Shown here in pieces: positions 1-9,221 of a stretch of 64,000 bases of DNA; within the stretch, counting starts at the first letter, position 1, and every line of letters begins with the position of its first letter. The position numbers and the translations under genes were made by a program. Source of the stretch: CAMCXE01 sp046347475 (GTDB taxonomy: Bacteria; Pseudomonadota; Gammaproteobacteria; Pseudomonadales; Cellvibrionaceae); NCBI GenBank assembly GCA_046347475.1, contig JAXMGD010000005.1, positions 406,023-470,022 of the forward strand, in the 5' to 3' direction. The notes below the pieces were generated by a model that saw only the letters and a program-made list of their open reading frames with translations, searched no databases and was not told where the DNA came from.

Positions 1-42
1 GGTAAACTCGACCCTAAAACCGGCCGAGCGGTTGCGCCTTAA
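1..42 (+). CDS. 3' end of an unidentified gene
   Basis: Frame 1 is open from the window edge and reads GKLDPKTGRAVAP before a TAA stop at 40-42. A strong intrinsic terminator follows about 60 bases later, as expected after the end of a real plus-strand gene. Thirteen residues are too few to name the product. Confidence 0.35.
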   Translation, partial: GKLDPKTGRAVAP

Positions 43-100
43 TAATTCATCTGGCAGGGCGCCGATGCTTAAAACTTAGCGTCCATTGAGATGATCCTAA

Positions 101-136
101 AATCCCACTCAACAGGTGTTGAGTGGGATTTTTTTT
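101..136 (+). terminator. Rho-independent terminator of the upstream gene
   Basis: AATCCCACTCAACA (101-114) is perfectly complementary to TGTTGAGTGGGATT (117-130), and the T run continues to 136. The folded form would have a 12-bp stem with a short loop followed by U residues. It ends transcription of the gene whose last codons lie at 1-42. Confidence 0.9.
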
Positions 137-275
137 AGGCGCACAAAACTGATTAAGAAATATCGATAGATTTGAGTGCTGCATTTATTAAATCCATATT
201 CAGTGTTGTCAGCAGGTGTTTAACGCAGCGCAAACACCATGCGTGCCTAAGAGCCGCAGGGTGCAGTAGTAATAA

Positions 276-362
276 ATACAGCCTATTTCAGACCGTCAAA
301 AAGAGGGATCTTTGAGGCGAGCCGACAGGATGTATTCACGGTGTGTCTGAAATAGGTTGTAT
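276..362. repeat. Inverted-repeat element, copy A
   Basis: The ends ATACAGCCTATTTCAGAC (276-293) and GTCTGAAATAGGTTGTAT (345-362) pair over 18 positions, with one G-T wobble. The interior resembles the copies at 9926-10023 and 48831-48932, including GTCAAAAAGAGGGATC and TGTATTCACGG. The inner hairpin that is perfect in those copies is degraded here, so this may be an older copy. It has no coding capacity. Confidence 0.8.
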
Positions 363-727
363 CCATTCCGGCGCTTGATATTCAAACAGGCTTATTGCCT
401 AGCTGAACTTAAGTCAGGCGGTGCAAATTATAGGTGTGAGCAAAATTAATTGGCCATGCCGCCTCCAGTGCGGGGTAAAAGGAGCCGGGCAAATCGGTCA
501 CTACGACAAGCGAGCGCGATTTACGCTCGCCCACTCAAACCAGCCGCAAGATAGTCATTTAGACACAAAAAAGGCCGCGACTGTGCTTGCGGGCCGCTGG
601 TTAATTTAACCTGGCACAGACTGGATTAACCCTTGGTTTCTCGGCCAAAACTAAAGGATAATGCCGCGCTTTGCCTCGCCCGGCCTTGCGCTGGGGCCAA
701 TTCACCGCTGACCTCTGGGAGCCTCTC
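363..727. other. Non-coding leader region of tkt
   Basis: No credible gene is present. The 62-codon open frame at 421-609 has no recognisable protein features. GC-rich self-complementary stretches occur around 505-530 and 570-600. I could not pick a promoter with confidence. The tkt promoter should lie here because a terminator isolates tkt from the gene upstream. Confidence 0.4.
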
Positions 728-2728
728 ATGCCCACCCGTTACCAACTCGCCAACGCGATCCGTGTCCTCAGTATGGACGCCGTGCAAAAAGCAAATTCTG
801 GCCACCCCGGTGCCCCTATGGGTATGGCGGATATCGCCGAAGTGCTCTGGAACGACTTCTTAAAACACAACCCCAACCACCCCGAGTGGCCCGACCGCGA
901 CCGTTTTGTGCTCTCCAATGGCCACGGCTCTATGTTGATTTACTCGCTGTTACACCTAAGCGGCTACGACTTATCTATTGAAGATCTCAAGCAATTCCGC
1001 CAATTGCACTCCAAAACGCCCGGCCACCCCGAGTATGGCTACACCCCAGGCGTTGAAACCACCACCGGCCCCTTAGGGCAGGGCATTAGTAATGCCGTAG
1101 GTTTTGCCCTGGCAGAAAAAACCCTCGCCGCGCAATTTAACCGCCCCGGTTTTGATTTGGTGGATCACTACACCTACTGCTTTTTAGGTGACGGCTGTTT
1201 GATGGAAGGTATCTCCCACGAAGTCTGTTCCTTAGCGGGCACTCTGGGACTCGGCAAATTAATTGCCTTTTACGATGACAACGGCATTTCCATCGACGGC
1301 CATGTAGAAGGCTGGTTTACCGACAATACACCTAAGCGTTTTGAAGCCTATGGCTGGCATGTGATCCCCGCTGTAGATGGCCACAACCCTGAAGCGATTA
1401 AAGCCGCCATTGCGCTGGCTAAATCCCACACCGACAAACCCACCTTAATTTGCTGCAAAACCGTCATTGGTTTTGGCTCGCCGAATAAATCTGGCAGCCA
1501 TGATTGCCACGGCTCACCGCTGGGGGATGCGGAAATCGCCGCCGCCCGTGAATTCTTACAATGGCCCCATGCGCCCTTTGAAGTCCCCGCCGATATTTAC
1601 GCCGGTTGGGACGCCAAAGAAAAAGGCGCCGCCGCTGAAGCGGCCTGGGTTAAAACCCTCGCCGCCTATAAAACGGCCCACCCCGAATTATTTGCCGAAT
1701 ACGACCGCCGCGTCTTAAAAGGCGAATTACCCGCTGATTTCGCTGCTAAAGCCGATGCCTTTATCCAAAGCTGCCAAGACAAGGGCGAAAAAATTGCCAG
1801 CCGTAAAGCCTCGCAAAACGCCATTGCTGCCTACGCCGCTTTATTGCCTGAAATCCTCGGTGGCTCTGCGGACTTGGCCGGTTCCAACCTCACGCTCTGG
1901 TCTGGCTCCAAAGGCCTCACGGCTGAAGACGCCAGTGGTAACTATGTTTACTACGGTGTGCGCGAATTTGGTATGAGCGGCATCATGAATGGCGTGGCGC
2001 TGCACGGCGGCTTTATCCCCTACGGCGCTACCTTTTTGATGTTTATGGAATACGCCCGCAATGCCGTGCGTATGTCGGCCTTAATGGGTATTCAAAATAT
2101 TTTTGTGTATACCCACGACTCTATCGGCCAGGGCGAAGACGGCCCCACTCACCAGCCGATTGAGCAGGTGGCCAACCTGCGTATGACGCCAAACCTGATG
2201 ACCTGGCGCCCCGCCGACGGCGCTGAAACCGCCGTGGCTTGGAAAGCCGCCATCGAGCGCCGCGATGGCCCCAGCGCCCTGGTGTTCAGCCGCCAAAACC
2301 TCGACCCGGTGACACGCACTAAAGAGCAGGTGGCGGCCATTGCTAAGGGCGGTTACATACTGCGCGACAGCGAAGGCACGCCTGATGCCATTTTGATCGC
2401 CACCGGTTCTGAAGTGGGCCTGGCCGTTAAAGCCTACGAGGCCTTAACAGCCCAGGGCATCAAAGCCCGCGTAGTCTCCATGCCTTCCACCTATGTGTTT
2501 GACCAACAGGATGCCGCTTATAAAGAGCAGGTATTGCCCTTGGCGGTGAGCGCTCGTGTTGCCATTGAAGCGGCTCACGAAGACTACTGGTACAAATACG
2601 TAGGCCTCGATGGCCGCACTGTAGCCATGGGCGGTTTTGGTGAGTCGGCGCCCGGCAATGTATTGCTGGAACACTTTGGCTTCACCGTGGATAATGTGGT
2701 GAATACGGTAAAAGACCTATTGGCCTAA
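728..2728 (+). CDS. tkt: Transketolase
   Basis: Thiamine-diphosphate enzyme of the non-oxidative pentose phosphate pathway. It moves two-carbon ketol units between sugar phosphates in the cytoplasm. The protein is 666 residues, close to the E. coli length. Family hallmarks are the N-terminal ANAIRVLSMDAVQKANSGHPGAPMG stretch in two segments (ANAIRVLSMD, then SGHPGAPMG), GHGSMLIYSLLHL, the cofactor-binding GDGCLMEGISHE and the C-half THDSIGQGEDGPTHQP. An in-frame ATG at 671 would add 19 residues with no family counterpart. The ATG at 728 has a GGGAG Shine-Dalgarno at 717-721 and matches the known N terminus. pgk follows, but the erythrose-4-phosphate dehydrogenase gene often found between them is absent. 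Confidence 0.97.
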   Translation: MPTRYQLANAIRVLSMDAVQKANSGHPGAPMGMADIAEVLWNDFLKHNPNHPEWPDRDRFVLSNGHGSMLIYSLLHLSGYDLSIEDLKQFRQLHSKTPGHPEYGYTPGVETTTGPLGQGISNAVGFALAEKTLAAQFNRPGFDLVDHYTYCFLGDGCLMEGISHEVCSLAGTLGLGKLIAFYDDNGISIDGHVEGWFTDNTPKRFEAYGWHVIPAVDGHNPEAIKAAIALAKSHTDKPTLICCKTVIGFGSPNKSGSHDCHGSPLGDAEIAAAREFLQWPHAPFEVPADIYAGWDAKEKGAAAEAAWVKTLAAYKTAHPELFAEYDRRVLKGELPADFAAKADAFIQSCQDKGEKIASRKASQNAIAAYAALLPEILGGSADLAGSNLTLWSGSKGLTAEDASGNYVYYGVREFGMSGIMNGVALHGGFIPYGATFLMFMEYARNAVRMSALMGIQNIFVYTHDSIGQGEDGPTHQPIEQVANLRMTPNLMTWRPADGAETAVAWKAAIERRDGPSALVFSRQNLDPVTRTKEQVAAIAKGGYILRDSEGTPDAILIATGSEVGLAVKAYEALTAQGIKARVVSMPSTYVFDQQDAAYKEQVLPLAVSARVAIEAAHEDYWYKYVGLDGRTVAMGGFGESAPGNVLLEHFGFTVDNVVNTVKDLLA

Positions 2729-2738
2729 GGCCAGACAG

Positions 2739-2760
2739 GCCGGGGCAACCCGGCTTTTTT
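2739..2760 (+). terminator. Rho-independent terminator after tkt
   Basis: GCCGGG (2739-2744), a GCAA tetraloop and CCCGGC (2749-2754) are followed by six T residues. It begins 10 bases after the tkt stop. Only 32 bases separate it from the pgk start, so pgk is fed either by read-through or by a promoter overlapping this hairpin. Confidence 0.9.
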
Positions 2761-2792
2761 AATTGTACGAATTATTTATTTAGGTGAAATCT

Positions 2793-3968
2793 ATGACTGT
2801 AAAACTCATGTCCCAGTTAGATTTAGCGGGCAAACGTGTATTAATTCGCGAAGATTTAAACGTGCCGATTCAAGACGGTGTGATCACCTCCGACGCCCGC
2901 ATCCGCGCTTCATTGCCGGGCATTAAAATGGCTGTAGAAGCTGGCGCTAAAGTAATTTTAATGTCGCACCTTGGGCAGCCAGCAGAAGGTGAATTCGACG
3001 CCGCCTTAAGCTTAAAACCCGTCGCTGAGCACCTAACTAAATTACTCGGCCAACCAGTGGCATTAATTAGTGATTTTACTCAAGGCGTTGAAGTTGCCGC
3101 AGGCCAAGTGGTATTGCTGGAAAATGTGCGCTTTAACAAAGGCGAGAAAAAAGACGAAGATGCTTTAGCCAAAGCCTATGCCAGCCTGTGTGATATTTTT
3201 GTAATGGACGCCTTCGGCACCGCCCACCGCGCCCAAGCCTCCACCCACGGCGTAGCAAAATTTGCCCCAGTCGCCTGTGCTGGCCCTTTATTAGAAGCTG
3301 AATTAAGTGCGTTGGAAAAATCCCTAGCCAAACCCGAGCGTCCATTGGTGGCTATTGTGGGCGGCTCTAAAGTGTCCACTAAATTAACCGTATTGGATGC
3401 GCTGTCAAAAGTTGCGGATATTTTGGTGGTGGGCGGCGGTATTTCCAATACCTTTGTGGCCGCTGCTGGCAACGAAGTGGGCAATTCACTGCACGAAAAA
3501 GACTTGATCCCCGAAGCCCAGCGCCTGTGTAAAACCACCCAGGTTATTTTTGCTGAAGATGTGCGCACTACCAAAGAAGGTTTTAAACAATGGTCACACA
3601 CTTCTAAAACCGAAGTGAAAAAAACCAACGAAATTGCTGCCGATGAAGAAATTATTGATTACGGCCCAGTAACCGCCGCTAAGGTGGCCGAGATTATCAA
3701 AAACGCTAAAACCGTTATCTGGAACGGCCCCTGCGGCGTATTTGAATTTGACGCCTTCGCCAAAGGCACTGAAGTTGTGGCGCGTGCCATTGCGGAGTCC
3801 GAGGCATTTTCGATTGCGGGCGGCGGCGATACTTTAGCGGCCATCGATAAATTTAATTTGGCCGATAAAATTTCCTACATCTCAACCGGTGGTGGAGCGT
3901 TTTTAGAATATGTGGAAGGTAAAGAATTACCTGCGGTGACTATTTTAAAAGCTCGCGCAAATGATTAA
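2793..3968 (+). CDS. pgk: Phosphoglycerate kinase
   Basis: Glycolytic and gluconeogenic enzyme interconverting 1,3-bisphosphoglycerate and 3-phosphoglycerate with ADP/ATP. The 391 residues align along the whole E. coli protein: REDLNVP near the N terminus, SDARIRASLP, MSHLGQP, ENVRFNKGEKKD, DAFGTAHRAQAS, VGGSKVSTKL, the nucleotide-site WNGPCGVFEF and GGGDTLAAIDKF, and STGGGAFLE. A GTG at 2784 would add three residues. The ATG at 2793 has AGGTG at 2782-2786 at normal spacing and fits the family N terminus better. A bidirectional terminator lies just downstream. Confidence 0.97.
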   Translation: MTVKLMSQLDLAGKRVLIREDLNVPIQDGVITSDARIRASLPGIKMAVEAGAKVILMSHLGQPAEGEFDAALSLKPVAEHLTKLLGQPVALISDFTQGVEVAAGQVVLLENVRFNKGEKKDEDALAKAYASLCDIFVMDAFGTAHRAQASTHGVAKFAPVACAGPLLEAELSALEKSLAKPERPLVAIVGGSKVSTKLTVLDALSKVADILVVGGGISNTFVAAAGNEVGNSLHEKDLIPEAQRLCKTTQVIFAEDVRTTKEGFKQWSHTSKTEVKKTNEIAADEEIIDYGPVTAAKVAEIIKNAKTVIWNGPCGVFEFDAFAKGTEVVARAIAESEAFSIAGGGDTLAAIDKFNLADKISYISTGGGAFLEYVEGKELPAVTILKARAND

Positions 3969-3987
3969 TTCGTTTTCTTGAGGTAAT

Positions 3988-4015
3988 AAAAAAGGAGGCT
4001 TAGGCCTCCTTTTTT
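3988..4015. terminator. Bidirectional intrinsic terminator
   Basis: AAAAAAGGAGGC (3988-3999), loop TTAG and GCCTCCTTTTTT (4004-4015) form a perfect 12-bp stem. It has an A run on the left and a T run on the right, so it can act on both strands. It sits between pgk and the convergent lipoprotein gene ending at 4118. Confidence 0.9.
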
Positions 4016-4117
4016 ATTGCATTAAATTAAAAACTTTATCGGCTTAAGGTCTGCTGCACTGAGCTCGGTGCTGCTTCAAACGATTCCCGTTCCCAGCTTG
4101 ATAAGTTGCTTCGCAAA

Positions 4118-7100
4118 TTAATTAGCCACATAAAAAACACTAAACCCCGCCACCGGTAATGTAATCGTCATTTGCCCACCCGGCGTTGCAACCACGGCAC
4201 CGGTTACGCGGTTTTGCACTTGGGTGCGCAGGCCCAAACGGGTTTTAGTTAAATCAAGGCTGAGGGTTTTGGCTGTCATTGCGGTGTTGAAGACGGCGAT
4301 AAACGTCCCGGCGGAGGTTGCCATATCCCGTACTACCACCTCCCCATCGGGGCTGGCGGCGGCTACTTTGCTGCTGGGTAGGGCGGGCCAGGCGAGGTAG
4401 GCGGCGTTGAAGCGGCGCAGGTCTTGGGGGGCGGCGGTGTTAAAGCTGGAGCTGGATAAATAGGCGAGCCAATTGACGTCGGTGTTGGCCAGGGCGCGCA
4501 CTTCGGCGAGCAGGGTGTAGGGGCTGGAGCGCTCCATGTCGCTGACGAAATAACCAAAATGCCCGCTCATGGGCCAGTTGTTAAAACTGCTGTTGGCTTG
4601 GTCGGCGGTGATATCGCCGGTGCCGTCGTCTTCATTAAGGGCGAAGTGATGTTCCAAGGCGGCGCCCGCTGCGGTGGTGAACTGCTGCAACAGGCTGTTA
4701 TCGGCCACTGTGTATAGGCGGTTAAACGGCATGGTCATGTAGAGCCCGCTGTCCTGTTGGTAGTGTTCGGGATCGGCCGGGGGTGTGCCGTGGCTCATTT
4801 CATCAAAGCTGCCAGTGCCTGCCAGTTGCGCGTCGGAGGGTAGATTCAGGCCAAACACCATCTTGGCGAAGCGTTGGTTGGTCAGCCAATCAGCAGGTGT
4901 GGCCGGGGAGTAGCGGTATTTCCAGCGGGCGTCGGCATTAATGAGGTTCCAGGCGGGTAGATCATCGGTGATCACCCGTGTGTCGGCGTAGTTGGCGGTG
5001 GGAATCGGCAGGCTTTCCTCGTGGTAACTGCCAAACAACACACTGGCACCCGGCACGCCGCCACTGCTGCCGGTGCGCATAAAGTCGCGAATGGCGATCA
5101 GGTAGGCGCGGCGTTTTTCCTGCCACCAGGCGCGGTAGTCCGCCAGTAAACTGGGCGTTTGGCGCAGTTGGTCGAGGCTGGGGGCGCTGACTTGGCGGTC
5201 AGCGGCGTAGCGCTCGCGGGCGGCGTCGGCAAAGTTAATCGGCCAGCTGCCCACACGGGTGCGAAACCAGGCGCCAGCAAACTCCGCGTGGTCTTTTAAA
5301 TCGAGAATATTGGCACCGATGAGTTTTTTCACGTCGGTAAGCGCTTCTGGGTCGCTCACATCCACGCAGGCGGTTTCGGCCCAGGAGTAGGGGGTATAAC
5401 GGTTGGCGCGTGTTAAAGGGCGGCAATTGAGCTGGCTGCCATAGCTGGGTAAGAAACACTTGGCCTGGGTTTGTTGCCAGGGTTTTTTGCACTGGTAGCG
5501 GCTGTTGCCAGTGGCCGTGGCGCAGAAGCTGTTGCCGCTGGCGTCTTCGCTCGGGCAGTTGGTAGTGGAGAATTCCCCCGCTCCCATGGCGCCGTAGTAT
5601 TCAAAATAAGGCAGTACTTCTAAATTGTGTTCGCCCGCTTTTTTTACCATCTCGGGCCAAAAGGCCAGGCGAGCGCTATAGAAAAGTTTTTCGCCGCCGT
5701 AGGCGCTCATATCCATCCCCTGGTTGTGGCCGAATTCCAGTAGATCCTTGGTGAACACATTAAAACCGAGCACCTTGGCCAGCTGCATTTTGTACTCCAG
5801 CCATGTGTTGGTGGTGGTGCCGGGACTGGTGCCGGTGGCGGGGTTGCAGCTAGTGGCATAGGCGGCTGAGCTGGGGTCGGTACTCACTTTAGAGTCGCCG
5901 CGCACGCACATGGCCACTGAGTCGTTCATCTCTTCACGCCAGAAAGTGCGGCGGTGAGGAATGCCCGTGGGCGGCAATTGGGTTTTAAGTGCGGCTTGGG
6001 TGTCGTCGGCCACAGCATAAAGACGCACGCTGCCTATGGCCGCGCCCTGGTTCATAGGGTCGCCTTTGGGGTTGGGGTTGCCAAGGGCCACCCAAAAGCC
6101 ATCCTCAGGCCCGAAGGGTCTGCGGGTATCGGCTTCGTTGCGCACCGCCGCAAGGGGCTGGAAGCGGTCGTGCAGGTAAAAATAAAAGCGCGCCGTCTGC
6201 CAGGTCTGGCTCTGTGGGTAGGCGAGGGATTCGGGGTTGGGGTAGGCATATTGCTCGCGGTAATCGCCAATACTCTTACCGGTGGCGATGGTGCGGGTGA
6301 TGTCGGCGCCGCGATTGAGCAGGATGATGGTGCGCGGTACATCATCTGGGTAATCCACTTCTAATACATAGGCTTTACCGGGCACTAAGCCTGCGGCCTT
6401 GCCCAGCCGAAAGGCGGCGTAACTGGCCATGTTGGCTTGCGGCGGCAATACCAGGGCGGGGCGATTGAGCAGGGTTTGTACGCTGCTGCTATTGGCAGGC
6501 TCGGCTTGGGTCTCCCGCAGGCCGGGGCTGCTGGGCTCGAAGCTATCCACCAGCTTAAGCTCGCCAAAGTCTGCATCCACTTTAGTTAAGGGCGCGCCGG
6601 AGGATGAGCTGCTGGAGCTACTTGAACCAGCCCCTGAGCTTGAGGAGCTGGAACTGCTCGACGTACTTGAGCTGCTGGATGAGCTTGAGCTAGACGAACT
6701 GGATGAACTCGACGAACTGGAGGAGTTGCCGCCCGCGCGGCTGTATTGCAAAAACCAATCGTAGAGGCTCTGGCTGTAGAGATCCCGGCCGGTTTCAACC
6801 GCTGTGTTAAGGCCCGTCAGGTTATAGGTGCGGCGCCAGGCATCGTGGCCAACCGCCGAAAACAGCGTGATTTTGGGCGCTACGGGTGCGGCGGGCGTAC
6901 ATTTTTTGAGGCCGTCGAAGGGAGCGGTGGCATTGCTGTAGACATTAACCGTGGTATCCGCTGCGCCGTGGAAAATCCACAGCGGCACCTGTTTATAGCT
7001 GCAGGGTTCGCTGCTGTCGCTGGTAAAGCTATACACAGTTGAAATAGGCGCGGCGGCGGCTATGTCCGCGCCATCATAGGTTTCCATGTAGCTGTAAAAG

Positions 7101-7855
7101 GGGCCGCCACCGCCAGAATAGGCGGTGAGGTAAATGCGGGCCGGGTCAATGGCGTAGTTGGCTTTGGCAAAGGCGATGAAGTTGCGCACATCAGCGGCGG
7201 TGCGGGTTTGATAATTCATCTGGGGCGCCAGCACCACAAAGCGTTTTTGTGTATCCCAGCTACCTGCGGCTATGGCTGCAGGCAGGCCGTCGTCATCGAG
7301 TTTACCCACATCGGCGGCTGAGCCTGTGCCACTTTGGCCGTCGCCGTGCAGAGCGATAATCAGCGGGTAACGGCCGCTCGGGCTATAACCGCTGGGCACG
7401 TATTCGGCGTAGGCAAGTGTGGCGCAGGTGCTGCCTTTAGCTAGCAGTCTAAGGCTATTGGCCGTTGGCACTATGGGAGTGGGGCAGGCGCCGATTTGGC
7501 CTGATGAGCTGGAGCTACTGGATGATGAACTCGACGAGGAACTGGATGAAGAACTGCTCGATGAGTTAGACGAGGAGCCGCTTGAGGAACTGGAGGAAGA
7601 GCTACTCGACGAGCTGGTTGAAGAAGTGCTGGAGGATGTACTCGACGTGGAGGAACTGGCGGAACTAGAGGATTTACCCCCGCTTGAGCTGCTGGATGAA
7701 CTGCTACTGCTGGACGAACTGCTACTGCTTGGAGTGGCGCCACTGCTGGCGCCGTTTGGCGAACTGCTAGAGCCGCAGCCCGTTAGCCCAAGGCAAACCC
7801 ACAGCAGGCCGGTGCGTAAGAGGCCTGCGCCATTGGGATATTGACTGCATTTCAT
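4118..7855 (-). CDS. Giant multidomain lipoprotein with CE1-like esterase domain
   Basis: The 1245-residue protein starts with a lipoprotein signal whose lipobox LTGC ends at Cys27. A polyserine/threonine linker fills about residues 28-120. Residues 122-375 look like an alpha/beta-hydrolase of the feruloyl-esterase/PHB-depolymerase type: HGDGQSG, candidate nucleophile Ser248 in AYSGGG, Asp301 in HGAADTTVN and His338 in VGHDAW. A second polyserine linker spans about 379-430. The remaining 800 residues match no family I can name. They begin with a beta-rich part (about 430-640), then a part with MQLAKVLGFNVF and VLPYFEYYG that resembles TIM-barrel glycoside hydrolases. This suggests a surface enzyme that de-esterifies and cleaves a plant or algal polysaccharide, but the substrate is unknown. 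Such linkers are typical of Cellvibrio and Saccharophagus enzymes. Confidence 0.8.
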   Translation of the reverse strand: MKCSQYPNGAGLLRTGLLWVCLGLTGCGSSSSPNGASSGATPSSSSSSSSSSSSSSSSGGKSSSSASSSTSSTSSSTSSTSSSSSSSSSSSSGSSSNSSSSSSSSSSSSSSSSSSSSSGQIGACPTPIVPTANSLRLLAKGSTCATLAYAEYVPSGYSPSGRYPLIIALHGDGQSGTGSAADVGKLDDDGLPAAIAAGSWDTQKRFVVLAPQMNYQTRTAADVRNFIAFAKANYAIDPARIYLTAYSGGGGPFYSYMETYDGADIAAAAPISTVYSFTSDSSEPCSYKQVPLWIFHGAADTTVNVYSNATAPFDGLKKCTPAAPVAPKITLFSAVGHDAWRRTYNLTGLNTAVETGRDLYSQSLYDWFLQYSRAGGNSSSSSSSSSSSSSSSSSSSSTSSSSSSSSSGAGSSSSSSSSSGAPLTKVDADFGELKLVDSFEPSSPGLRETQAEPANSSSVQTLLNRPALVLPPQANMASYAAFRLGKAAGLVPGKAYVLEVDYPDDVPRTIILLNRGADITRTIATGKSIGDYREQYAYPNPESLAYPQSQTWQTARFYFYLHDRFQPLAAVRNEADTRRPFGPEDGFWVALGNPNPKGDPMNQGAAIGSVRLYAVADDTQAALKTQLPPTGIPHRRTFWREEMNDSVAMCVRGDSKVSTDPSSAAYATSCNPATGTSPGTTTNTWLEYKMQLAKVLGFNVFTKDLLEFGHNQGMDMSAYGGEKLFYSARLAFWPEMVKKAGEHNLEVLPYFEYYGAMGAGEFSTTNCPSEDASGNSFCATATGNSRYQCKKPWQQTQAKCFLPSYGSQLNCRPLTRANRYTPYSWAETACVDVSDPEALTDVKKLIGANILDLKDHAEFAGAWFRTRVGSWPINFADAARERYAADRQVSAPSLDQLRQTPSLLADYRAWWQEKRRAYLIAIRDFMRTGSSGGVPGASVLFGSYHEESLPIPTANYADTRVITDDLPAWNLINADARWKYRYSPATPADWLTNQRFAKMVFGLNLPSDAQLAGTGSFDEMSHGTPPADPEHYQQDSGLYMTMPFNRLYTVADNSLLQQFTTAAGAALEHHFALNEDDGTGDITADQANSSFNNWPMSGHFGYFVSDMERSSPYTLLAEVRALANTDVNWLAYLSSSSFNTAAPQDLRRFNAAYLAWPALPSSKVAAASPDGEVVVRDMATSAGTFIAVFNTAMTAKTLSLDLTKTRLGLRTQVQNRVTGAVVATPGGQMTITLPVAGFSVFYVAN

Positions 7856-8057
7856 GGGGAGTCGCCTTAGCTAACATTTAGGCTTAGCTTAGCGCGATGA
7901 GCATGAAAATCTCGGGTGTGGCCAATTGGCAATCAGGATTTGAGATAAATATCCGCAAATTTATGCGCTTTGAGCCCAAGCCTTGGCCCATATTGCCCCG
8001 GCACCAAACCTCGCCGGATAAATAAAATGGCCAAGCGAGTAACACGTTACAGCCGTT
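7856..8057. other. Intergenic gap without recognised features
   Basis: This stretch separates two minus-strand genes. I see no clear terminator or promoter. The lipoprotein start at 7855 has only a weak AAGG about ten bases upstream. Confidence 0.4.
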
Positions 8058-9173
8058 TTATTCCGCCTGCCCCAGAAGGCCTTCGCGGCTCTCCTCACGA
8101 ACCACCTGATTAAAATAATCCACCCAAACGGGACAGAATTGACTGCCGGCACAGGCGTTGATTTCCGATACGGCGCGCAGAATAGAGCGCCTTTGGGCGC
8201 GGTCGGCGCGGGAGTTAATAATGGCGTAGAAGGCATCCAAAATCGCCATGATGCGCGCCCCGCTGTGAATCTCGGCACCGGCAATCCCCGCTGGGTAACC
8301 TGCGCCGTCAAAGCGTTCATGGTGCTGGCTGATAATCAGTGCAGCCTCCTGCCACTGACTCATACGGCGCACAAATTCCATACCCCAGGTGGGGTGTTTT
8401 TGCAATTGTTGGCTCTCCAAGGCGGATAATTTACTGGTTTTATTCACTATGTCGGACGGTAAAAAACTCATGCCTATATCGTGTAAATAGGCGGCGGTGG
8501 CAAGCTGGGACGGGTCTATAGGGTAGTCGGCCAGCGCGTTCATTTTTTGCGACCACCGGAAAATTAACGCCGAGCGTTGATCCCAAAAAATATTCTGTTT
8601 ATCCAACTCAGCTGCCAGTGAACGGAAAAAAATCAGGTCTTGTTTGATGTGTAAATCGTTACTGAAATAGGCCGATGCCTTAGGTGCGTCTTCTTCACTC
8701 TCACTGGGTTTAGCAAAGTGGTTGGTGAGTTGGTTAATGGCGTTGGTGGTGGCTAATTCGGCGGCGGTATCGCTGCGGGCCGCAGCCAGTTGATCGAGCG
8801 CAGCCTGAATATTGATGATATTTAAATTATCCAAGCTGCGTTTGAACAGATGCACCTCATGCAGATCGCGAGCGCGATCAAGGCTCATCATAATCACCTC
8901 CCCAATAGGTTTGGTCATGGCCAGTTGGGTGGTACGCAGGGCGCTGATGACGTTTTCGATGGCGTGAATAAAATGCACAATTTCATCAAAGGCAAACATA
9001 GCGGCATTGCCTTTGATGGTATGTACCTCGCGAAACAACTGATGCAAGGCAGCGTCGGAGGGCAGGATTAACAATTCCGCAATCGCCTGTTCGGCATGGC
9101 TGTGGTGGGAGTTAAAGTCCTCGAATAAATCCTCGGCGGTGTTACGGTCTATTTCACTGAGTTCAGGATCCAT
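8058..9173 (-). CDS. HPt-HD-GYP signalling protein
   Basis: A predicted cytoplasmic protein of 371 residues. Residues 10-110 form a histidine-phosphotransfer domain with the acceptor His51 in HTIKGNA. Residues about 190-350 form an HD-GYP domain with HD at 231-232, His260, HHE at 284-286 and DGAGYP at 289-294, so the metal ligands and GYP motif seem intact. HD-GYP proteins degrade cyclic-di-GMP. HD-GYP domains are more often fused to a receiver domain, so direct fusion to HPt suggests input from a phosphorelay kinase. The HAD gene lies 48 bases upstream on the same strand, and the two could be cotranscribed. The functional assignment is by motif. Confidence 0.9.
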   Translation of the reverse strand: MDPELSEIDRNTAEDLFEDFNSHHSHAEQAIAELLILPSDAALHQLFREVHTIKGNAAMFAFDEIVHFIHAIENVISALRTTQLAMTKPIGEVIMMSLDRARDLHEVHLFKRSLDNLNIINIQAALDQLAAARSDTAAELATTNAINQLTNHFAKPSESEEDAPKASAYFSNDLHIKQDLIFFRSLAAELDKQNIFWDQRSALIFRWSQKMNALADYPIDPSQLATAAYLHDIGMSFLPSDIVNKTSKLSALESQQLQKHPTWGMEFVRRMSQWQEAALIISQHHERFDGAGYPAGIAGAEIHSGARIMAILDAFYAIINSRADRAQRRSILRAVSEINACAGSQFCPVWVDYFNQVVREESREGLLGQAE

Positions 9174-9221
9174 TGGTGCTCTCCCCGCAATTAGCTACCC
9201 ATAAAGCGTAGCCGTAAAAGC

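Noticed and set aside
671..727. Upstream ATG of tkt
   Set aside because: The added 19 residues have no family counterpart and the ATG at 728 has a good ribosome-binding site.
7419..7844. Plus-strand open frame rich in Glu, Leu and Asp
   Set aside because: It is the antisense of the polyserine linker of the lipoprotein gene; the composition follows from serine codons read backwards.
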